A stretch of 64,000 nt of DNA, taken from the NCBI GenBank assembly GCA_040216885.1, contig JAVJOG010000008.1, positions 310,001 to 374,000 of the forward strand, written 5' to 3'. This document shows, in pieces, positions 53,306 to 62,139 of the stretch; positions within the stretch are counted from its first letter, which is position 1, and each line of letters opens with the position of its first letter. The DNA is from Parvibaculum sp040216885 (GTDB lineage Bacteria > Pseudomonadota > Alphaproteobacteria > Parvibaculales > Parvibaculaceae). The notes beneath the pieces were generated by a model, which saw only the letters and a program-made list of their open reading frames with translations, was not told the origin of the DNA and did not search any database. The translations under genes and the position numbers were made by a program.

Positions 53306-54602
53306 GAGCAGCACTCCCCGCGGCGGGCAGCAACGGAAAAAGCGCCTCGAAGGCGCGCGATGCCGCGCCGCTGTCGGCGCTCGCCACCGCACTGGCCGAT
53401 GCCGCCATGCGGCGGCGCAACGCCTCGTCGGCGAGAAGACGCCCGACGGCATCGGCAAGCGCCGGCGCGCCGGCGATGCGCGTCATCGCGTTAGCCTTCT
53501 CGAAGGCCGCATAGGCTTCGACGAAATTGAAGCCGGAGGGGCCGGCGATCAGCGCGCTGTCGAGACGCGCCGCTTCGAAGGGATTGTGGCCACCCGCCGG
53601 ATTGAGTGTGCCGCCGATAAAGGCGATGCCGGCCAGCATGTAGTAGAGACCCATCTCGCCCAGCGTGTCGCCGAGATAGATATTCGTCGCCGGCGCGATC
53701 CTGTCGCCGGTGCTGCGCTGCGCGACCTGAAGCCCGAGCCCCCGGCATTCGGCGGCGACGGACGCGCCGCGCGCCGGGTGACGCGGCACGACGATGGTCA
53801 ACAGATTCGGATGAGCCTGGGCCAGACGGAGATGCGCCTCGGCCGCCGCGCGCTCCTCGCCTTCATGCGTGTTGCTGGCAATCCAGACCGGACGCGCCCC
53901 GATTTCACCGCGCAAACGCGCCAGTTCGGTCGCGTCATGCGGAAGCGGCGGCGCATCGTGTTTGAGATTGCCGAGGCGCAGCACCGACGACGAACCGAGG
54001 CCGCGCAGCCGCTCGGCGCTGGCGGCGTCCTGCGCCGTCGTGACCGAAAAGCAGCTGAGCAGGTCAGCGACGAAGCGCGGCGCGCGACGCCATTTGCCAA
54101 ACGAGCTTTCGGTGATGCGCGCATTGACCAGCGCCAGCGGCGCGCCGCACGCATGGGCGGCTGCAATCAGGTTGGGCCAGAACTCGGATTCGACCCACAC
54201 CGCCAGATCGGGCCGCCAATGATCGAGAAAACGCGCGCAGTGGTCCGGATGATCGAGCGGGACAAACTGGTGGAGAGCGCGCGGCGGCAGCCTCTCTTCC
54301 ATCAGCTTCGCCGAGGTGACGGTGCCGGTCGTCACCAGCACCGAAATATCGGGAGCGGCGGCAAGAAACCGTTCGACGAGCGGCATGACCGACAGCGATT
54401 CACCGATGCTTGCCGCATGAAACCAGACGAGCCGTCCGGGCGGCCGGGCCTGCGACGCACAACCGAAGCGCTCGCCGAGGCGGGCCGGATCCTCCTTGCC
54501 GCGGGCCACCCGGCGGCGCAGCAGCAGCGGCACGGCCGGCGCCATTATCCGCGTCAGCAAACGATAGAAGACGAAGCCGGACGATGACGGGCGCGGCGTC
54601 AT
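53298..54602 (-). CDS. waaA: 3-deoxy-D-manno-octulosonic acid transferase
   Basis: Kdo transferase of lipopolysaccharide synthesis, GT-B fold, 434 residues. It has a membrane-anchor helix at the N-terminus, WFHAASIGESLSVMPLVERF with the catalytic Glu, VTTGTVTSAKL, WVESEFWPN, and the donor-binding GGTLNPAGGHNPFEAARL in the second half. ATG 54602 is the conserved start. It sits between the DUF374 gene and lpxK. Confidence 0.95.
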   Translation of the reverse strand: MTPRPSSSGFVFYRLLTRIMAPAVPLLLRRRVARGKEDPARLGERFGCASQARPPGRLVWFHAASIGESLSVMPLVERFLAAAPDISVLVTTGTVTSAKLMEERLPPRALHQFVPLDHPDHCARFLDHWRPDLAVWVESEFWPNLIAAAHACGAPLALVNARITESSFGKWRRAPRFVADLLSCFSVTTAQDAASAERLRGLGSSSVLRLGNLKHDAPPLPHDATELARLRGEIGARPVWIASNTHEGEERAAAEAHLRLAQAHPNLLTIVVPRHPARGASVAAECRGLGLQVAQRSTGDRIAPATNIYLGDTLGEMGLYYMLAGIAFIGGTLNPAGGHNPFEAARLDSALIAGPSGFNFVEAYAAFEKANAMTRIAGAPALADAVGRLLADEALRRRMAASASAVASADSGAASRAFEALFPLLPAAGSAAHA

Positions 54603-54618
54603 GATCGAATCGGGCGGC

Positions 54619-55365
54619 TCAACGCGCCACCGCCCCTGCGTCCTGCAACAGCGGCGCGCGGCCGACAAGCCGTTCGGCTTCCGCCGCCACCGCATTGAGG
54701 CCGTCTTCCACCCGCCGCCGCGCCGCCTCGATTTCCTCAGGCGTCGCGTCGCGTTCGACATAGATCGGCTCGCCCCAGACCAGCGCGCCTTTCGAAAACG
54801 GCAGGTTGATGGTGAAATTGTCCCAGTTGTTCAGCTTTATGCGCGCGCGCGTGGTCGCTGCAACCGGCACGATGGGGCGGCCCGACAACCGCGCCAGCAT
54901 CACGATCCCCTCGCCCGCGCGGCGTGCCGGACCCGGCGGGAGATCGGCGGTGAGGCCGATGGAGATATTCTCGCCGAGCGCGCGCACCATCGCGCGCAAG
55001 GCACCGGCACCGCCCTTGCCCTTGTGCTTGTGGCTGCGTTCTTCGCCCTTCGGCACGCCGGCACCGCGGATCGTGCTGACGCCGAGGTGGCGCATCACGC
55101 CGTCGACGATCTCGCCGTCACCGTGTTTCGAAACGAGGATGCACCACTCGCGCCAGTTGTGCCAGAAGGGCGGCAAGATGAGGTTCTGTCCGTGCCATGT
55201 CGCCGCGACGAACGGCTTGTCGACGTTCCAGAAACTGGCGGCGATGTCGCCGCGCCTGATTTCGAAGCGGCAGGTGCGCCGCACGATGCGAATATAGAGC
55301 GCAATCAGAAAGGCGATGGTTTCGGTGAAGGCCGAACTCTTGAATATCTTTTTGCCAAGCGACAT
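54619..55365 (-). CDS. DUF374 lysophospholipid acyltransferase-like protein
   Basis: A 248-residue membrane-associated protein of the DUF374 family, related to lysophospholipid acyltransferases. ATWHGQNLILPP is the family histidine motif, followed by HGDGEIVDGVMRHLGVSTIRG in pieces and LTADLPPGPARRAGEGIVML. Its place directly between msbA and waaA suggests a role in lipid A or envelope lipid acylation; activity is unproven. Confidence 0.88.
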   Translation of the reverse strand: MSLGKKIFKSSAFTETIAFLIALYIRIVRRTCRFEIRRGDIAASFWNVDKPFVAATWHGQNLILPPFWHNWREWCILVSKHGDGEIVDGVMRHLGVSTIRGAGVPKGEERSHKHKGKGGAGALRAMVRALGENISIGLTADLPPGPARRAGEGIVMLARLSGRPIVPVAATTRARIKLNNWDNFTINLPFSKGALVWGEPIYVERDATPEEIEAARRRVEDGLNAVAAEAERLVGRAPLLQDAGAVAR

Positions 55366-55372
55366 CGGACGT

Positions 55373-57262
55373 CTACTCTCCCGCCAGCGCCGCCTGCGGC
55401 GCGTCGTCGTGCGACGGCGCGGGACCGCGCGTCTCGTCTTGGATGAATTGCGAGCGCGAAAGCTCCGCATAGAGTCCGCCCTGCGCGACCAACTGGGCAT
55501 GCGTACCCTGCTCGACGACGCGTCCGCCATCGATGACGTAGATGTTGTGCGCGTGCTTGATCGTGGAGAGGCGATGCGCGATGACGAGCGTCGTGCGCCC
55601 TTCCATCAGCCGCGTCAATGCGCTCTGCACCTGCATCTCGGAGGCGGTGTCGAGCGCCGAGGTCGCTTCGTCGAGCAACAGGATCGCCGCGTTTTTCAGC
55701 ATGGCGCGGGCGATCGCGATGCGCTGGCGCTGGCCGCCCGACAGCTTGAAGCCGGCCTCGCCGACGGTCGTGTCGTAGCCGGCGGGCAGCGTCAGGATGA
55801 AATCATGCGCGGCGGCATTGCGTGCCGCCTGCTCGATTTCGGCGTCGGTTGCGTTCGGAGACCCGTAGGCAATGTTGGCGCGGATCGTGTCATCGAACAG
55901 GAACGGCTCCTGCGTGACCAGCGAACTTGCGGCCCGCAGCGACGAGAGCGTGACCTGCGACACGTCCTGCCCGTCGATGAGGACGCGGCCGGAGGACGGA
56001 TCGTAGAAACGCGGAACGAGATTGAGGATGGTGCTCTTGCCCGCGCCGGAGGGGCCGACAAGCGCGACCGTATGTCCCTTGGGAACGTCGATCGAAACAC
56101 CGCCGAGCGCCGGGGTGCCGTCACCATACCGGAAATGCACGTCCTCGAAGCGGACGGCGCCGTCGCTTACCTTCAGCGGGCCCGCGCCGGCCGGCGCGCG
56201 GATGCCGGGCTCGATGTCGAGAATGGGGAAAACGCGGATCGCTGCCGCGACGCCTTCCTGCATCAACGTCTGCGTGCTGGCGATCTTCTTCAGCGGTTCG
56301 TAAGCGAGCATCATCGCCGAAAGGAAGCCGCCCAGATCGCCGATGGTGAGAAGACCCGTCTGTACGCTGCGACCGCCAAAGTAGATGACGGCGGCGATGC
56401 CGAAGCCGGACAGGACGCCAGTGACGGGGCTTGCCGCCGCGCGGCTCTTGAGGGCGCGCAGCGAATGGCGCAGCACCTCGTCGATGGAGCGGGAGGCGCG
56501 TTCGATTTCGGTGGCTTCCTGATCGTATGCCTTGACGACGCGAATACCGCCAAGCGCCTCGGAGATCACGGCCGACAAATCGCCCGACCCCTGCATGGTC
56601 CGGTTTGCCGCCTTGCGCGATCGGCGCCCGAGCTGACGTACCAGAATGGCGACGAAGGGAATAATCGCGGTTCCCATCAGCGCAAGCTTCCAGTTGAGAT
56701 AGAACATGGCACCGATCAGGGCGATGACGGTCAGCAGGTTCTGACCGAGATCGATGACGGTTGTCGTGATCGAGTCGCGCACTCGGCTGGCGTCGTAGAG
56801 AAAACCCGAAATAAAGCGGCCGGAATGCGTGCTGCTGACCCAGGCAAGGTCGGCATGCATGATGCGGTCGAACATGCGCCGCTGTATCGTGGCAACGATG
56901 TATTGCCCGATCGTGCTCATATTGACCTTGGCGAAATAGGCGGCGACCGCCTGTATCGACGTGGCGGCGATGGCGCCCGCCGCCACCAGCAGCAGCGTCC
57001 AGGCGTCCGAGCCGACGATGTTGTCGAGCGCATGCTTGATGAGTACCGGCAGGACGCCTGTCGCCGCGGCAACGATCGCGCTTGCAAACAGCGCCAACGC
57101 GGCCAGCCGCCAATGCGGCCGCAAGTATTCGCGCGCCATCCGGCCGACGACATCGCCGGTGGTGAGCTCAACGGGCCGGGCCGGATTTGCGGCAGCGGGC
57201 GAATCCGGGTGGGCGCCCGGTCCCCCCTGGCCTGTGTCGGCGGCGGATTTCTGGCTTGGCAT
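55373..57262 (-). CDS. msbA: MsbA-like ABC exporter
   Basis: A 629-residue half-transporter: an exporter membrane domain (about 45-340) and an ATPase domain. Walker A GPSGAGKST is near residue 400, the signature LSGGQRQRIAIARAM near 510 and Walker B ILLLDEATSALD near 530. All ATPase motifs are intact. The neighbours (DUF374, waaA, lpxK) support flipping of core lipid A across the inner membrane, as MsbA does. The symbol rests on context as well as homology. Confidence 0.88.
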   Translation of the reverse strand: MPSQKSAADTGQGGPGAHPDSPAAANPARPVELTTGDVVGRMAREYLRPHWRLAALALFASAIVAAATGVLPVLIKHALDNIVGSDAWTLLLVAAGAIAATSIQAVAAYFAKVNMSTIGQYIVATIQRRMFDRIMHADLAWVSSTHSGRFISGFLYDASRVRDSITTTVIDLGQNLLTVIALIGAMFYLNWKLALMGTAIIPFVAILVRQLGRRSRKAANRTMQGSGDLSAVISEALGGIRVVKAYDQEATEIERASRSIDEVLRHSLRALKSRAAASPVTGVLSGFGIAAVIYFGGRSVQTGLLTIGDLGGFLSAMMLAYEPLKKIASTQTLMQEGVAAAIRVFPILDIEPGIRAPAGAGPLKVSDGAVRFEDVHFRYGDGTPALGGVSIDVPKGHTVALVGPSGAGKSTILNLVPRFYDPSSGRVLIDGQDVSQVTLSSLRAASSLVTQEPFLFDDTIRANIAYGSPNATDAEIEQAARNAAAHDFILTLPAGYDTTVGEAGFKLSGGQRQRIAIARAMLKNAAILLLDEATSALDTASEMQVQSALTRLMEGRTTLVIAHRLSTIKHAHNIYVIDGGRVVEQGTHAQLVAQGGLYAELSRSQFIQDETRGPAPSHDDAPQAALAGE

Positions 57263-57402
57263 CTGGCCTGTCTCGTTCGGGCCCGTCTTTCATGGTCCGG
57301 GATCGCCCGGACCATATCACGGTGCGTTACCGGCCGCCATAAAGGCGGCAAATGGTAAACGCTTCATTCAATTGGCTTTTTGCCCGATTTTCAGACCGTT
57401 CG

Positions 57403-57933
57403 TCAATTGAGCAGCGCAATGCCGATGGTCAGATAAGTCGCAAACAACGTCCAGCCGAGATAGGGCAACAGCAGCCAGCCGGCAAGCCGGTCGACCTTGA
57501 GGAAGGCCATGACGGTGATCGCGATGGCAATGTCGAGCACCAGAACCGTCGCGACGGCGAGCACGGGGTTTTTGAGCCCGAAGAAGACGATGCTCCAGGA
57601 CAGGTTCAACGCGAGCTGCATGCCGAACAGGGCGAGCGGCCCGCCCGCCCTGTCGAAGCTCCCCGCCGTCCGCCAGACGAGCCAGGCCGAAATCGCCATC
57701 AGGAAATAGAGAAAATTCCAGGCGACCGGAAATATCCATCTGTCCGGGTTCAGCGGCGGCTTCGCCAGTCCCTCGTACCAGTCGCCGACGCTCGTCGCCG
57801 TCACAGCGCCACCCGCCCAGCCGACGACGAAGACCACGATCAGGAATCCGAAAAGACATACCAGCGACGTCAGCGCACTCGGTCCGGACGACACTTTGTC
57901 ATGGCTGTTGGATGATGGGCTTTCAGTGGTCAT
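57403..57933 (-). CDS. tspO: TspO/MBR family protein
   Basis: Tryptophan-rich sensory protein, 176 residues, with five membrane helices. Conserved parts are WYEGLAKPPLNPDRWIFPVAW, LNLSWSIVFFGLKNP, and LPYLGWTLFATYLTI. TspO proteins bind porphyrins or lipids and affect regulation. ATG 57933 lies inside the end of the DUF4170 gene, an 11-base overlap. Confidence 0.92.
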   Translation of the reverse strand: MTTESPSSNSHDKVSSGPSALTSLVCLFGFLIVVFVVGWAGGAVTATSVGDWYEGLAKPPLNPDRWIFPVAWNFLYFLMAISAWLVWRTAGSFDRAGGPLALFGMQLALNLSWSIVFFGLKNPVLAVATVLVLDIAIAITVMAFLKVDRLAGWLLLPYLGWTLFATYLTIGIALLN

Positions 57934-58159
57934 GGTCGTTCGCCTCGTCGGGATCGAGAAGCCGATGCAGGTGCACGATGAAATAGCGCATATGCGCGTT
58001 GTCGACGGTTCGTTGCGCCGCCGCCTTCCAGGCCCGATGCGCCTCGTCATAGCCGGGGAAGATACCGACAATGTCGAGCGCGTCCGTGTCCTTGAATTCC
58101 TTGCTTTCGAGATGCGTCAACTCGCCGCCGAACACGAGATGGAGAAGCTGTTTTGACAT
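57923..58159 (-). CDS. DUF4170 family protein
   Basis: A 78-residue protein of an alphaproteobacterial family: MSKQLLHLVFGGELTHLE, FKDTDALDIVGIFPGYDEA, and NAHMRYFIVHLHRLLDPDE. Function unknown. It sits after the cysQ-like gene and before tspO/msbA, a conserved place near lipid A genes. Confidence 0.9.
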   Translation of the reverse strand: MSKQLLHLVFGGELTHLESKEFKDTDALDIVGIFPGYDEAHRAWKAAAQRTVDNAHMRYFIVHLHRLLDPDEANDHDH

Positions 58160-58232
58160 GACTACCCCGGAAGGAGGAGCGATTTTGAGTCGAATCCTAA
58201 CACGCCAGCGATGTCGAGCGAAGACGCGGGCG

Positions 58233-59042
58233 CTATTCCGGCAGCCGAACCACAGCCACTTTGGCAAACAAGGCATCGTAGAGCGCAGGCCCGGCGACGA
58301 GCAGGCTGCGGTGGCGCGTGTTTTCACGATTGTAGATAAAGGGCTTGCCGTCATGCGTGGTCATGCGCCCTTGCGCCTCGTGGACGATGAGATCGGCCGC
58401 CGCGAGGTCCCAGTCGCTCTTGCCGTTGAGCGCCAGCGCCGCGTCGGCCGCGCCGCAGGCGACCAGCGCGATCCTGTAAGCCACCGAGTTGCGCTCGAGA
58501 ATCTCCATCTCGGGCCAGGGCTCGATGCCGGCGCGCGCCCAGCCGGGATGCTTGAACATCGGCGCGAAGGCGGCGATCCGGCATCCGTCGATCGTCGTGC
58601 AATCGCTGACGCGGATCGGCGCGCCGTTGAGATGCGCGCCCTCGCCCGCCGCCGCCTCGAAGAATTCGCCGGTGGCAGGATTGAACAGCACGGCAAGCGC
58701 CGGCCGCCCATCCAAGACCAGCGCGACGGAAATGGCGAAGTCGGTCTTGCCTTTGGCGAAGGCGCGGGTGCCGTCGATGGGATCGACCACCCAGGTCAGC
58801 GGCCGCGACAGCCGCGAGGGATCGTCCTCCGTTTCTTCCGAGAGCCAGCCATAGTCCGGCCGCGCATCCATGAGACGCGCGCGCAGCAGGTCGTTGACCG
58901 CAATGTCGGCTTCAGTGACCGGGGTGTCGTCGGCGTCTTTCGACCATTTTTTCAGGTCGGTGCCGAAATAGCGCATGGCGAGCGCGCCCGCATCCCTGAC
59001 CGCTTCCTTCAGCAAGGCGAAATCGCCGTCAGGTACCGGCAA
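58233..59042 (-). CDS. CysQ-like 3'(2'),5'-bisphosphate nucleotidase / inositol monophosphatase family
   Basis: A 269-residue metal-dependent phosphatase. The metal site is WVVDPIDGTRAFAKG near residue 80, with ELxxR-like upstream Glu in WLSEETEDD and the C-terminal GKSDWDLAAADLIVHEAQG. It may remove PAP or hydrolyse inositol phosphate. The only usable start is TTG at 59042, preceded by AAGGGA, overlapping pmbA by 14 bases. No ATG exists before residue 23. Confidence 0.87.
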   Translation of the reverse strand: MPVPDGDFALLKEAVRDAGALAMRYFGTDLKKWSKDADDTPVTEADIAVNDLLRARLMDARPDYGWLSEETEDDPSRLSRPLTWVVDPIDGTRAFAKGKTDFAISVALVLDGRPALAVLFNPATGEFFEAAAGEGAHLNGAPIRVSDCTTIDGCRIAAFAPMFKHPGWARAGIEPWPEMEILERNSVAYRIALVACGAADAALALNGKSDWDLAAADLIVHEAQGRMTTHDGKPFIYNRENTRHRSLLVAGPALYDALFAKVAVVRLPE

Positions 59043-60405
59043 CGGTCATCCCTTCGACGCGGATCGTCGGCGCGTTGGTGGCGTGACGGAACTCGAGATC
59101 GTCCGCCGGCGTCATGTTGAGGAACATGTCCTTCAGGTTTCCGGCAATGGTAATTTCGCTGACCGGATATACGATCTCGCCGTTCTCGATCCAGAAGCCG
59201 GAGGCGCCGCGGCTGTAGTCGCCGGTGACGCCGTTGATGCCCATGCCGATCAGCTCGGTCACGTAGAGCCCCTGTTTGATGTCGGCAATCAGCTCCTTCG
59301 CCGTCAGGCAGCCGGCTTCCATGTAGAGGTTGCTCGGCGCCGGAGAGGGCGGCCCGCCCAAACCGCGCGCCGCATGGCCGGTCGTCGCGAGGCCGAGCTG
59401 GCGTGCCGTTGCGCTGTCGAGCAGCCATGTCGCCAGCCGCCCGTCCTCGATCAGCAACATGCGGCCGTTCCTGACGCCTTCGCCGTCGAAGGGTTTCGAG
59501 CGCAGGCCACGCTTCATATGCGGATCGTCGACAATCGAAATCTCTTTCGCAAAGACCGCGCGGCCCATGTCGTTTTTCAGAAAGCTGGTGCCGCGCGCGA
59601 TCGAGGTACCGGAAATCGCACCGGCGAAATGGCCGACGAGGCCGCCCGAGACGCGCGGATCGTAGACGACGGGAACCGATTGCGAGCGCACCTTGCGCGG
59701 ATGGAGGCGCTTCACCGCCTTCTCGCCGGCGCGCCGGCCGATCAGCGTCGCGCCTTCGAGGTCCTCTCCATGACGCGCGGTCGTGTAGTCGTAGTCGCGC
59801 TCCATCGCCGTGCCTTCGCCGGCCAGCACCGAACAGGAGACCGAGCAGGAGGTGCCCGCATAGCTGCCGGCAAAGCCGCCGCCGGAGCCCGCGCGCGTGA
59901 CCAGCGCGACGCCGGAACGGCCCCAGCCGGCGCCGGCGCCGCTCGAATTGGTGACGCCCGCGACCGCGAGCGCCGCTTCTTCCGCTTCGGCGGCGAAAGC
60001 CGCCAACTGCTCGGCGGTGGGCGGCGTGGACTTATCTTCGATATCGAGATCGGGCCAGTCCCGCGCCAGCATGGCCGGATCGGCGAGGCCGCAATACGGG
60101 TCTTCGGGCGCGGCGCGGGCCATCGCCACCGCGCGTTCGATCATCGGCGCCAGCGAGGCTTCCGAGAGGTCGGTGGTCGAGACGTTCGCCTGCCGCTTGC
60201 CGACGATGACGCGCAGGCCGACATCGCAGCCCTCGGAACGTTCGACATCCTCGAGCTTGCCGAGACGCCATGAGACGCCGAGCGAAATGCCCTCCATGGC
60301 CACCGCCTCGACCGCATCGGCGCCCGCTTTCAGCGCACGGTCGACGAGCAACGCCGCCATATCGAGCGTCGACAACCGGTCCGCCGCCATTGCCGCTTTC
60401 GTCAT
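59029..60405 (-). CDS. pmbA: TldE/PmbA family protein
   Basis: A 458-residue homologue of TldE, the non-catalytic partner of TldD in a heterodimeric protease. It has KVRSQSVPVVYDPRVSGGLV and GASGFWIENGEIVYPVSEITIAGNL in pieces and lacks the HExxxH motif, as expected of TldE. It lies 30 bp after the MAPEG gene and overlaps the cysQ-like gene. Confidence 0.93.
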   Translation of the reverse strand: MTKAAMAADRLSTLDMAALLVDRALKAGADAVEAVAMEGISLGVSWRLGKLEDVERSEGCDVGLRVIVGKRQANVSTTDLSEASLAPMIERAVAMARAAPEDPYCGLADPAMLARDWPDLDIEDKSTPPTAEQLAAFAAEAEEAALAVAGVTNSSGAGAGWGRSGVALVTRAGSGGGFAGSYAGTSCSVSCSVLAGEGTAMERDYDYTTARHGEDLEGATLIGRRAGEKAVKRLHPRKVRSQSVPVVYDPRVSGGLVGHFAGAISGTSIARGTSFLKNDMGRAVFAKEISIVDDPHMKRGLRSKPFDGEGVRNGRMLLIEDGRLATWLLDSATARQLGLATTGHAARGLGGPPSPAPSNLYMEAGCLTAKELIADIKQGLYVTELIGMGINGVTGDYSRGASGFWIENGEIVYPVSEITIAGNLKDMFLNMTPADDLEFRHATNAPTIRVEGMTVAGT

Positions 60406-60435
60406 GCTTTCAGTTCCCGCAATCGAGTTTCCTTG

Positions 60436-60840
60436 TCAGACGAGTGCGTAGAAGAGACAAGCGACGCCCGCGACGAGCTGACCGACCCAGGTCAGCAACG
60501 TACCGATCAGGCGCGGCGGGGTCGAGGCGCCGGTGCGCGAAACGCCGATCGCGTGCAGCACGCGGCCGATGGTGAGCGCGAGTCCGACGACATGCAGCAC
60601 GATGATCGAGGCCGACAGCATGTGCAGGACCACGAGGCCAATCAGGCCGATGGGCGTGTATTCGACATTGGTGATGTGGGCGCGGCTCGCATTGTAGAGC
60701 TTCTCGTCGTCGCCGGTGCCGGTCATCACATTGGTGCGCACGCGGTTCGCCGAGACGCGGTAGGCAACAAAGAGATTGATCAGAATGTTGAGACCGGCAT
60801 AGACGCCGACAATCGCCAGCGAGATCGAATAGAATGTCAT
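60436..60840 (-). CDS. MAPEG family membrane protein
   Basis: A 134-residue membrane protein with four helices. The MAPEG signature is visible: NRVRTNVMTGTGDDEKLYNASRAHITNVEYTPI in pieces, and HAIGVSRTGASTPPR. Family members use glutathione in eukaryotes; the bacterial role is unclear. ATG 60840 is chosen over the longer frame. Confidence 0.88.
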   Translation of the reverse strand: MTFYSISLAIVGVYAGLNILINLFVAYRVSANRVRTNVMTGTGDDEKLYNASRAHITNVEYTPIGLIGLVVLHMLSASIIVLHVVGLALTIGRVLHAIGVSRTGASTPPRLIGTLLTWVGQLVAGVACLFYALV

Positions 60841-60960
60841 CGGGCACCCTCCCTTTTTGGCTTGCCGCCACCTTGATTCCACGGGTCGGCAGGAACGCTA
60901 GCACGTGAAGCAGACCCCGTCACAGCGCCGGGTGCGCTTCTCCGCGGAGAAAATTGAGCT

Positions 60961-61386
60961 TCAATCGTCCGTGCCGGGCCTGCCGCTACGGAGCCGCTTC
61001 GTCGCACCGCGCTTCACCTTGCTTTCAAGGCGGCGTTTCTTCTCGCCAAGGCTCGGTTTCGTCGGCACCCTAAATTTCGGCCGGTGCGCGGCGGCCGCGA
61101 TCATCTCGACGAGGCGCTCGACCGCGTCGCGGCGGTTTGCCTCCTGGGTGCGGAAGCGGTTTGCGGTGATGACGATGACGCCGTCCCGGGTGAGCTTCGA
61201 GCCGGCGATGCGCTCGAGCCGCTCGCGGATGCGGGCGTTCAACGACGGCGAGGCCCGCACATCGAAGCGAAGCTGCGCGGCGGTCGAGACCTTGTTGACA
61301 TTCTGCCCGCCCGGACCGCCGGCGCGGATATAGGTGATGGAGATTTCGCCGTCGCCGATCGAGAGAGCGTCCGTTACCGGGATCAT
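60961..61386 (-). CDS. arfB: Alternative ribosome-rescue factor ArfB (YaeJ)
   Basis: Codon-independent peptidyl-tRNA hydrolase that rescues stalled ribosomes; 141 residues. The catalytic GGQ is in YIRAGGPGGQNVNKVST. The basic C-terminal tail (RRLESKVKRGATKRLRSG) is the part that enters the empty mRNA channel. Its ATG overlaps the stop of the upstream GNAT gene by four bases. Confidence 0.95.
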   Translation of the reverse strand: MIPVTDALSIGDGEISITYIRAGGPGGQNVNKVSTAAQLRFDVRASPSLNARIRERLERIAGSKLTRDGVIVITANRFRTQEANRRDAVERLVEMIAAAAHRPKFRVPTKPSLGEKKRRLESKVKRGATKRLRSGRPGTDD

Positions 61387-62018
61387 GCGGCGTTGCCCCC
61401 GGCGCCGGACATTTCAATTCCCATCCAGACCGTGTGCGTCCGCGCCGAGCGTTCGATCTCCGAAAAACCGTAGCGCGCATAGAAATGCAGGGCGCGCGCG
61501 TTTGCGGCGCCGCAACCGAGATGAACGCCGCGCGCACCGGCTTCGCCGACCGCGTCGAGGAAGCGGTCGAGCAGGCGGCGGCCGATGTCGCGGCCCTGCA
61601 GGCGCGGCAGCAGGTTGATGTGGAGATGCGCGGGGAAGGCCGCGACGATCCGCTCCGGCGTTTTGTAGGGATGGTGAATCGCATATTGGCGGCGCTCGTC
61701 GGCACTCCATCTTTCATGCGGTTTCGCGGCGGGATCGTCATATCGCACCCGGAGCGCCGGCCACCACTCGGCCTCAAGCCGCACGTCGAAGGCGCGCGTA
61801 TCCGCCGTGCCGACGATATAGCCGGCAACGCCCGCCTCGTCCTCGGCGACGAAGGCGCTTGCCGGTTCGAGCAGCGCGTAGGGCGCGGCATAGATATGGC
61901 CGATCAGTTTCGGATCGTCGTGCAGCGCCGAGGCGTCCTGCCCGGCATCGCCTGTCCGCAACGCGATGTCGTAGAGCACGTCGAGATCGGCGGGATGGAA
62001 GGGGCGGATGGACGGCAT
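61383..62018 (-). CDS. GNAT family acetyltransferase
   Basis: A 211-residue acetyltransferase starting MPSIRPFHPADLDVLYDIAL. It contains AFVAEDEAGVAGYIVGTAD, LLPRLQGRDIGRRLLDRFL (acetyl-CoA loop) and ANARALHFYARYGF. The insert with many aromatic and charged residues between the strands is typical of the large subgroup near OGA-like acetyltransferases. Substrate unknown. It is coupled to arfB, and a palindromic operator lies 32 bp upstream of its start. Confidence 0.85.
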   Translation of the reverse strand: MPSIRPFHPADLDVLYDIALRTGDAGQDASALHDDPKLIGHIYAAPYALLEPASAFVAEDEAGVAGYIVGTADTRAFDVRLEAEWWPALRVRYDDPAAKPHERWSADERRQYAIHHPYKTPERIVAAFPAHLHINLLPRLQGRDIGRRLLDRFLDAVGEAGARGVHLGCGAANARALHFYARYGFSEIERSARTHTVWMGIEMSGAGGNAA

Positions 62019-62049
62019 AAAACAAGGCCCAGCGATGAAATCATTGATG

Positions 62050-62077
62050 TTATACGCAGATTGCGGAATGCGTATAA
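62050..62077. promoter_or_regulatory. Operator-like palindrome 1
   Basis: TTATACGCA at 62050-62058 and TGCGTATAA at 62069-62077 are perfect 9-bp inverted arms with a 10-bp spacer. A second copy lies exactly 60 bp to the right. It sits between the divergent GNAT and nucleotidyltransferase-fold genes. Confidence 0.7.
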
Positions 62078-62109
62078 AAATATGTTGACAAACGACTCCG
62101 AAGGTAATG

Positions 62110-62137
62110 TTATACTCAATCTGCAGAAAGAGTATAG
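62110..62137. promoter_or_regulatory. Operator-like palindrome 2, overlapping the gene start region
   Basis: TTATACTCA at 62110-62118 and AGAGTATAG at 62129-62137, again with a 10-bp spacer (7 of 9 arm pairs). TTGACA at 62085-62090 and TATACT at 62111-62116 could be the promoter boxes, with a long 20-bp spacer; the -10 would lie inside the palindrome. The ATG at 62140 follows two bases after it. Confidence 0.65.
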
Positions 62138-62139
62138 CA

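Noticed and set aside
55316..57358. 680-codon plus-strand frame opposite the ABC exporter
   Set aside because: The exporter motifs on the minus strand are complete; the plus-strand product is Arg/Asp/Gly-rich without domains.
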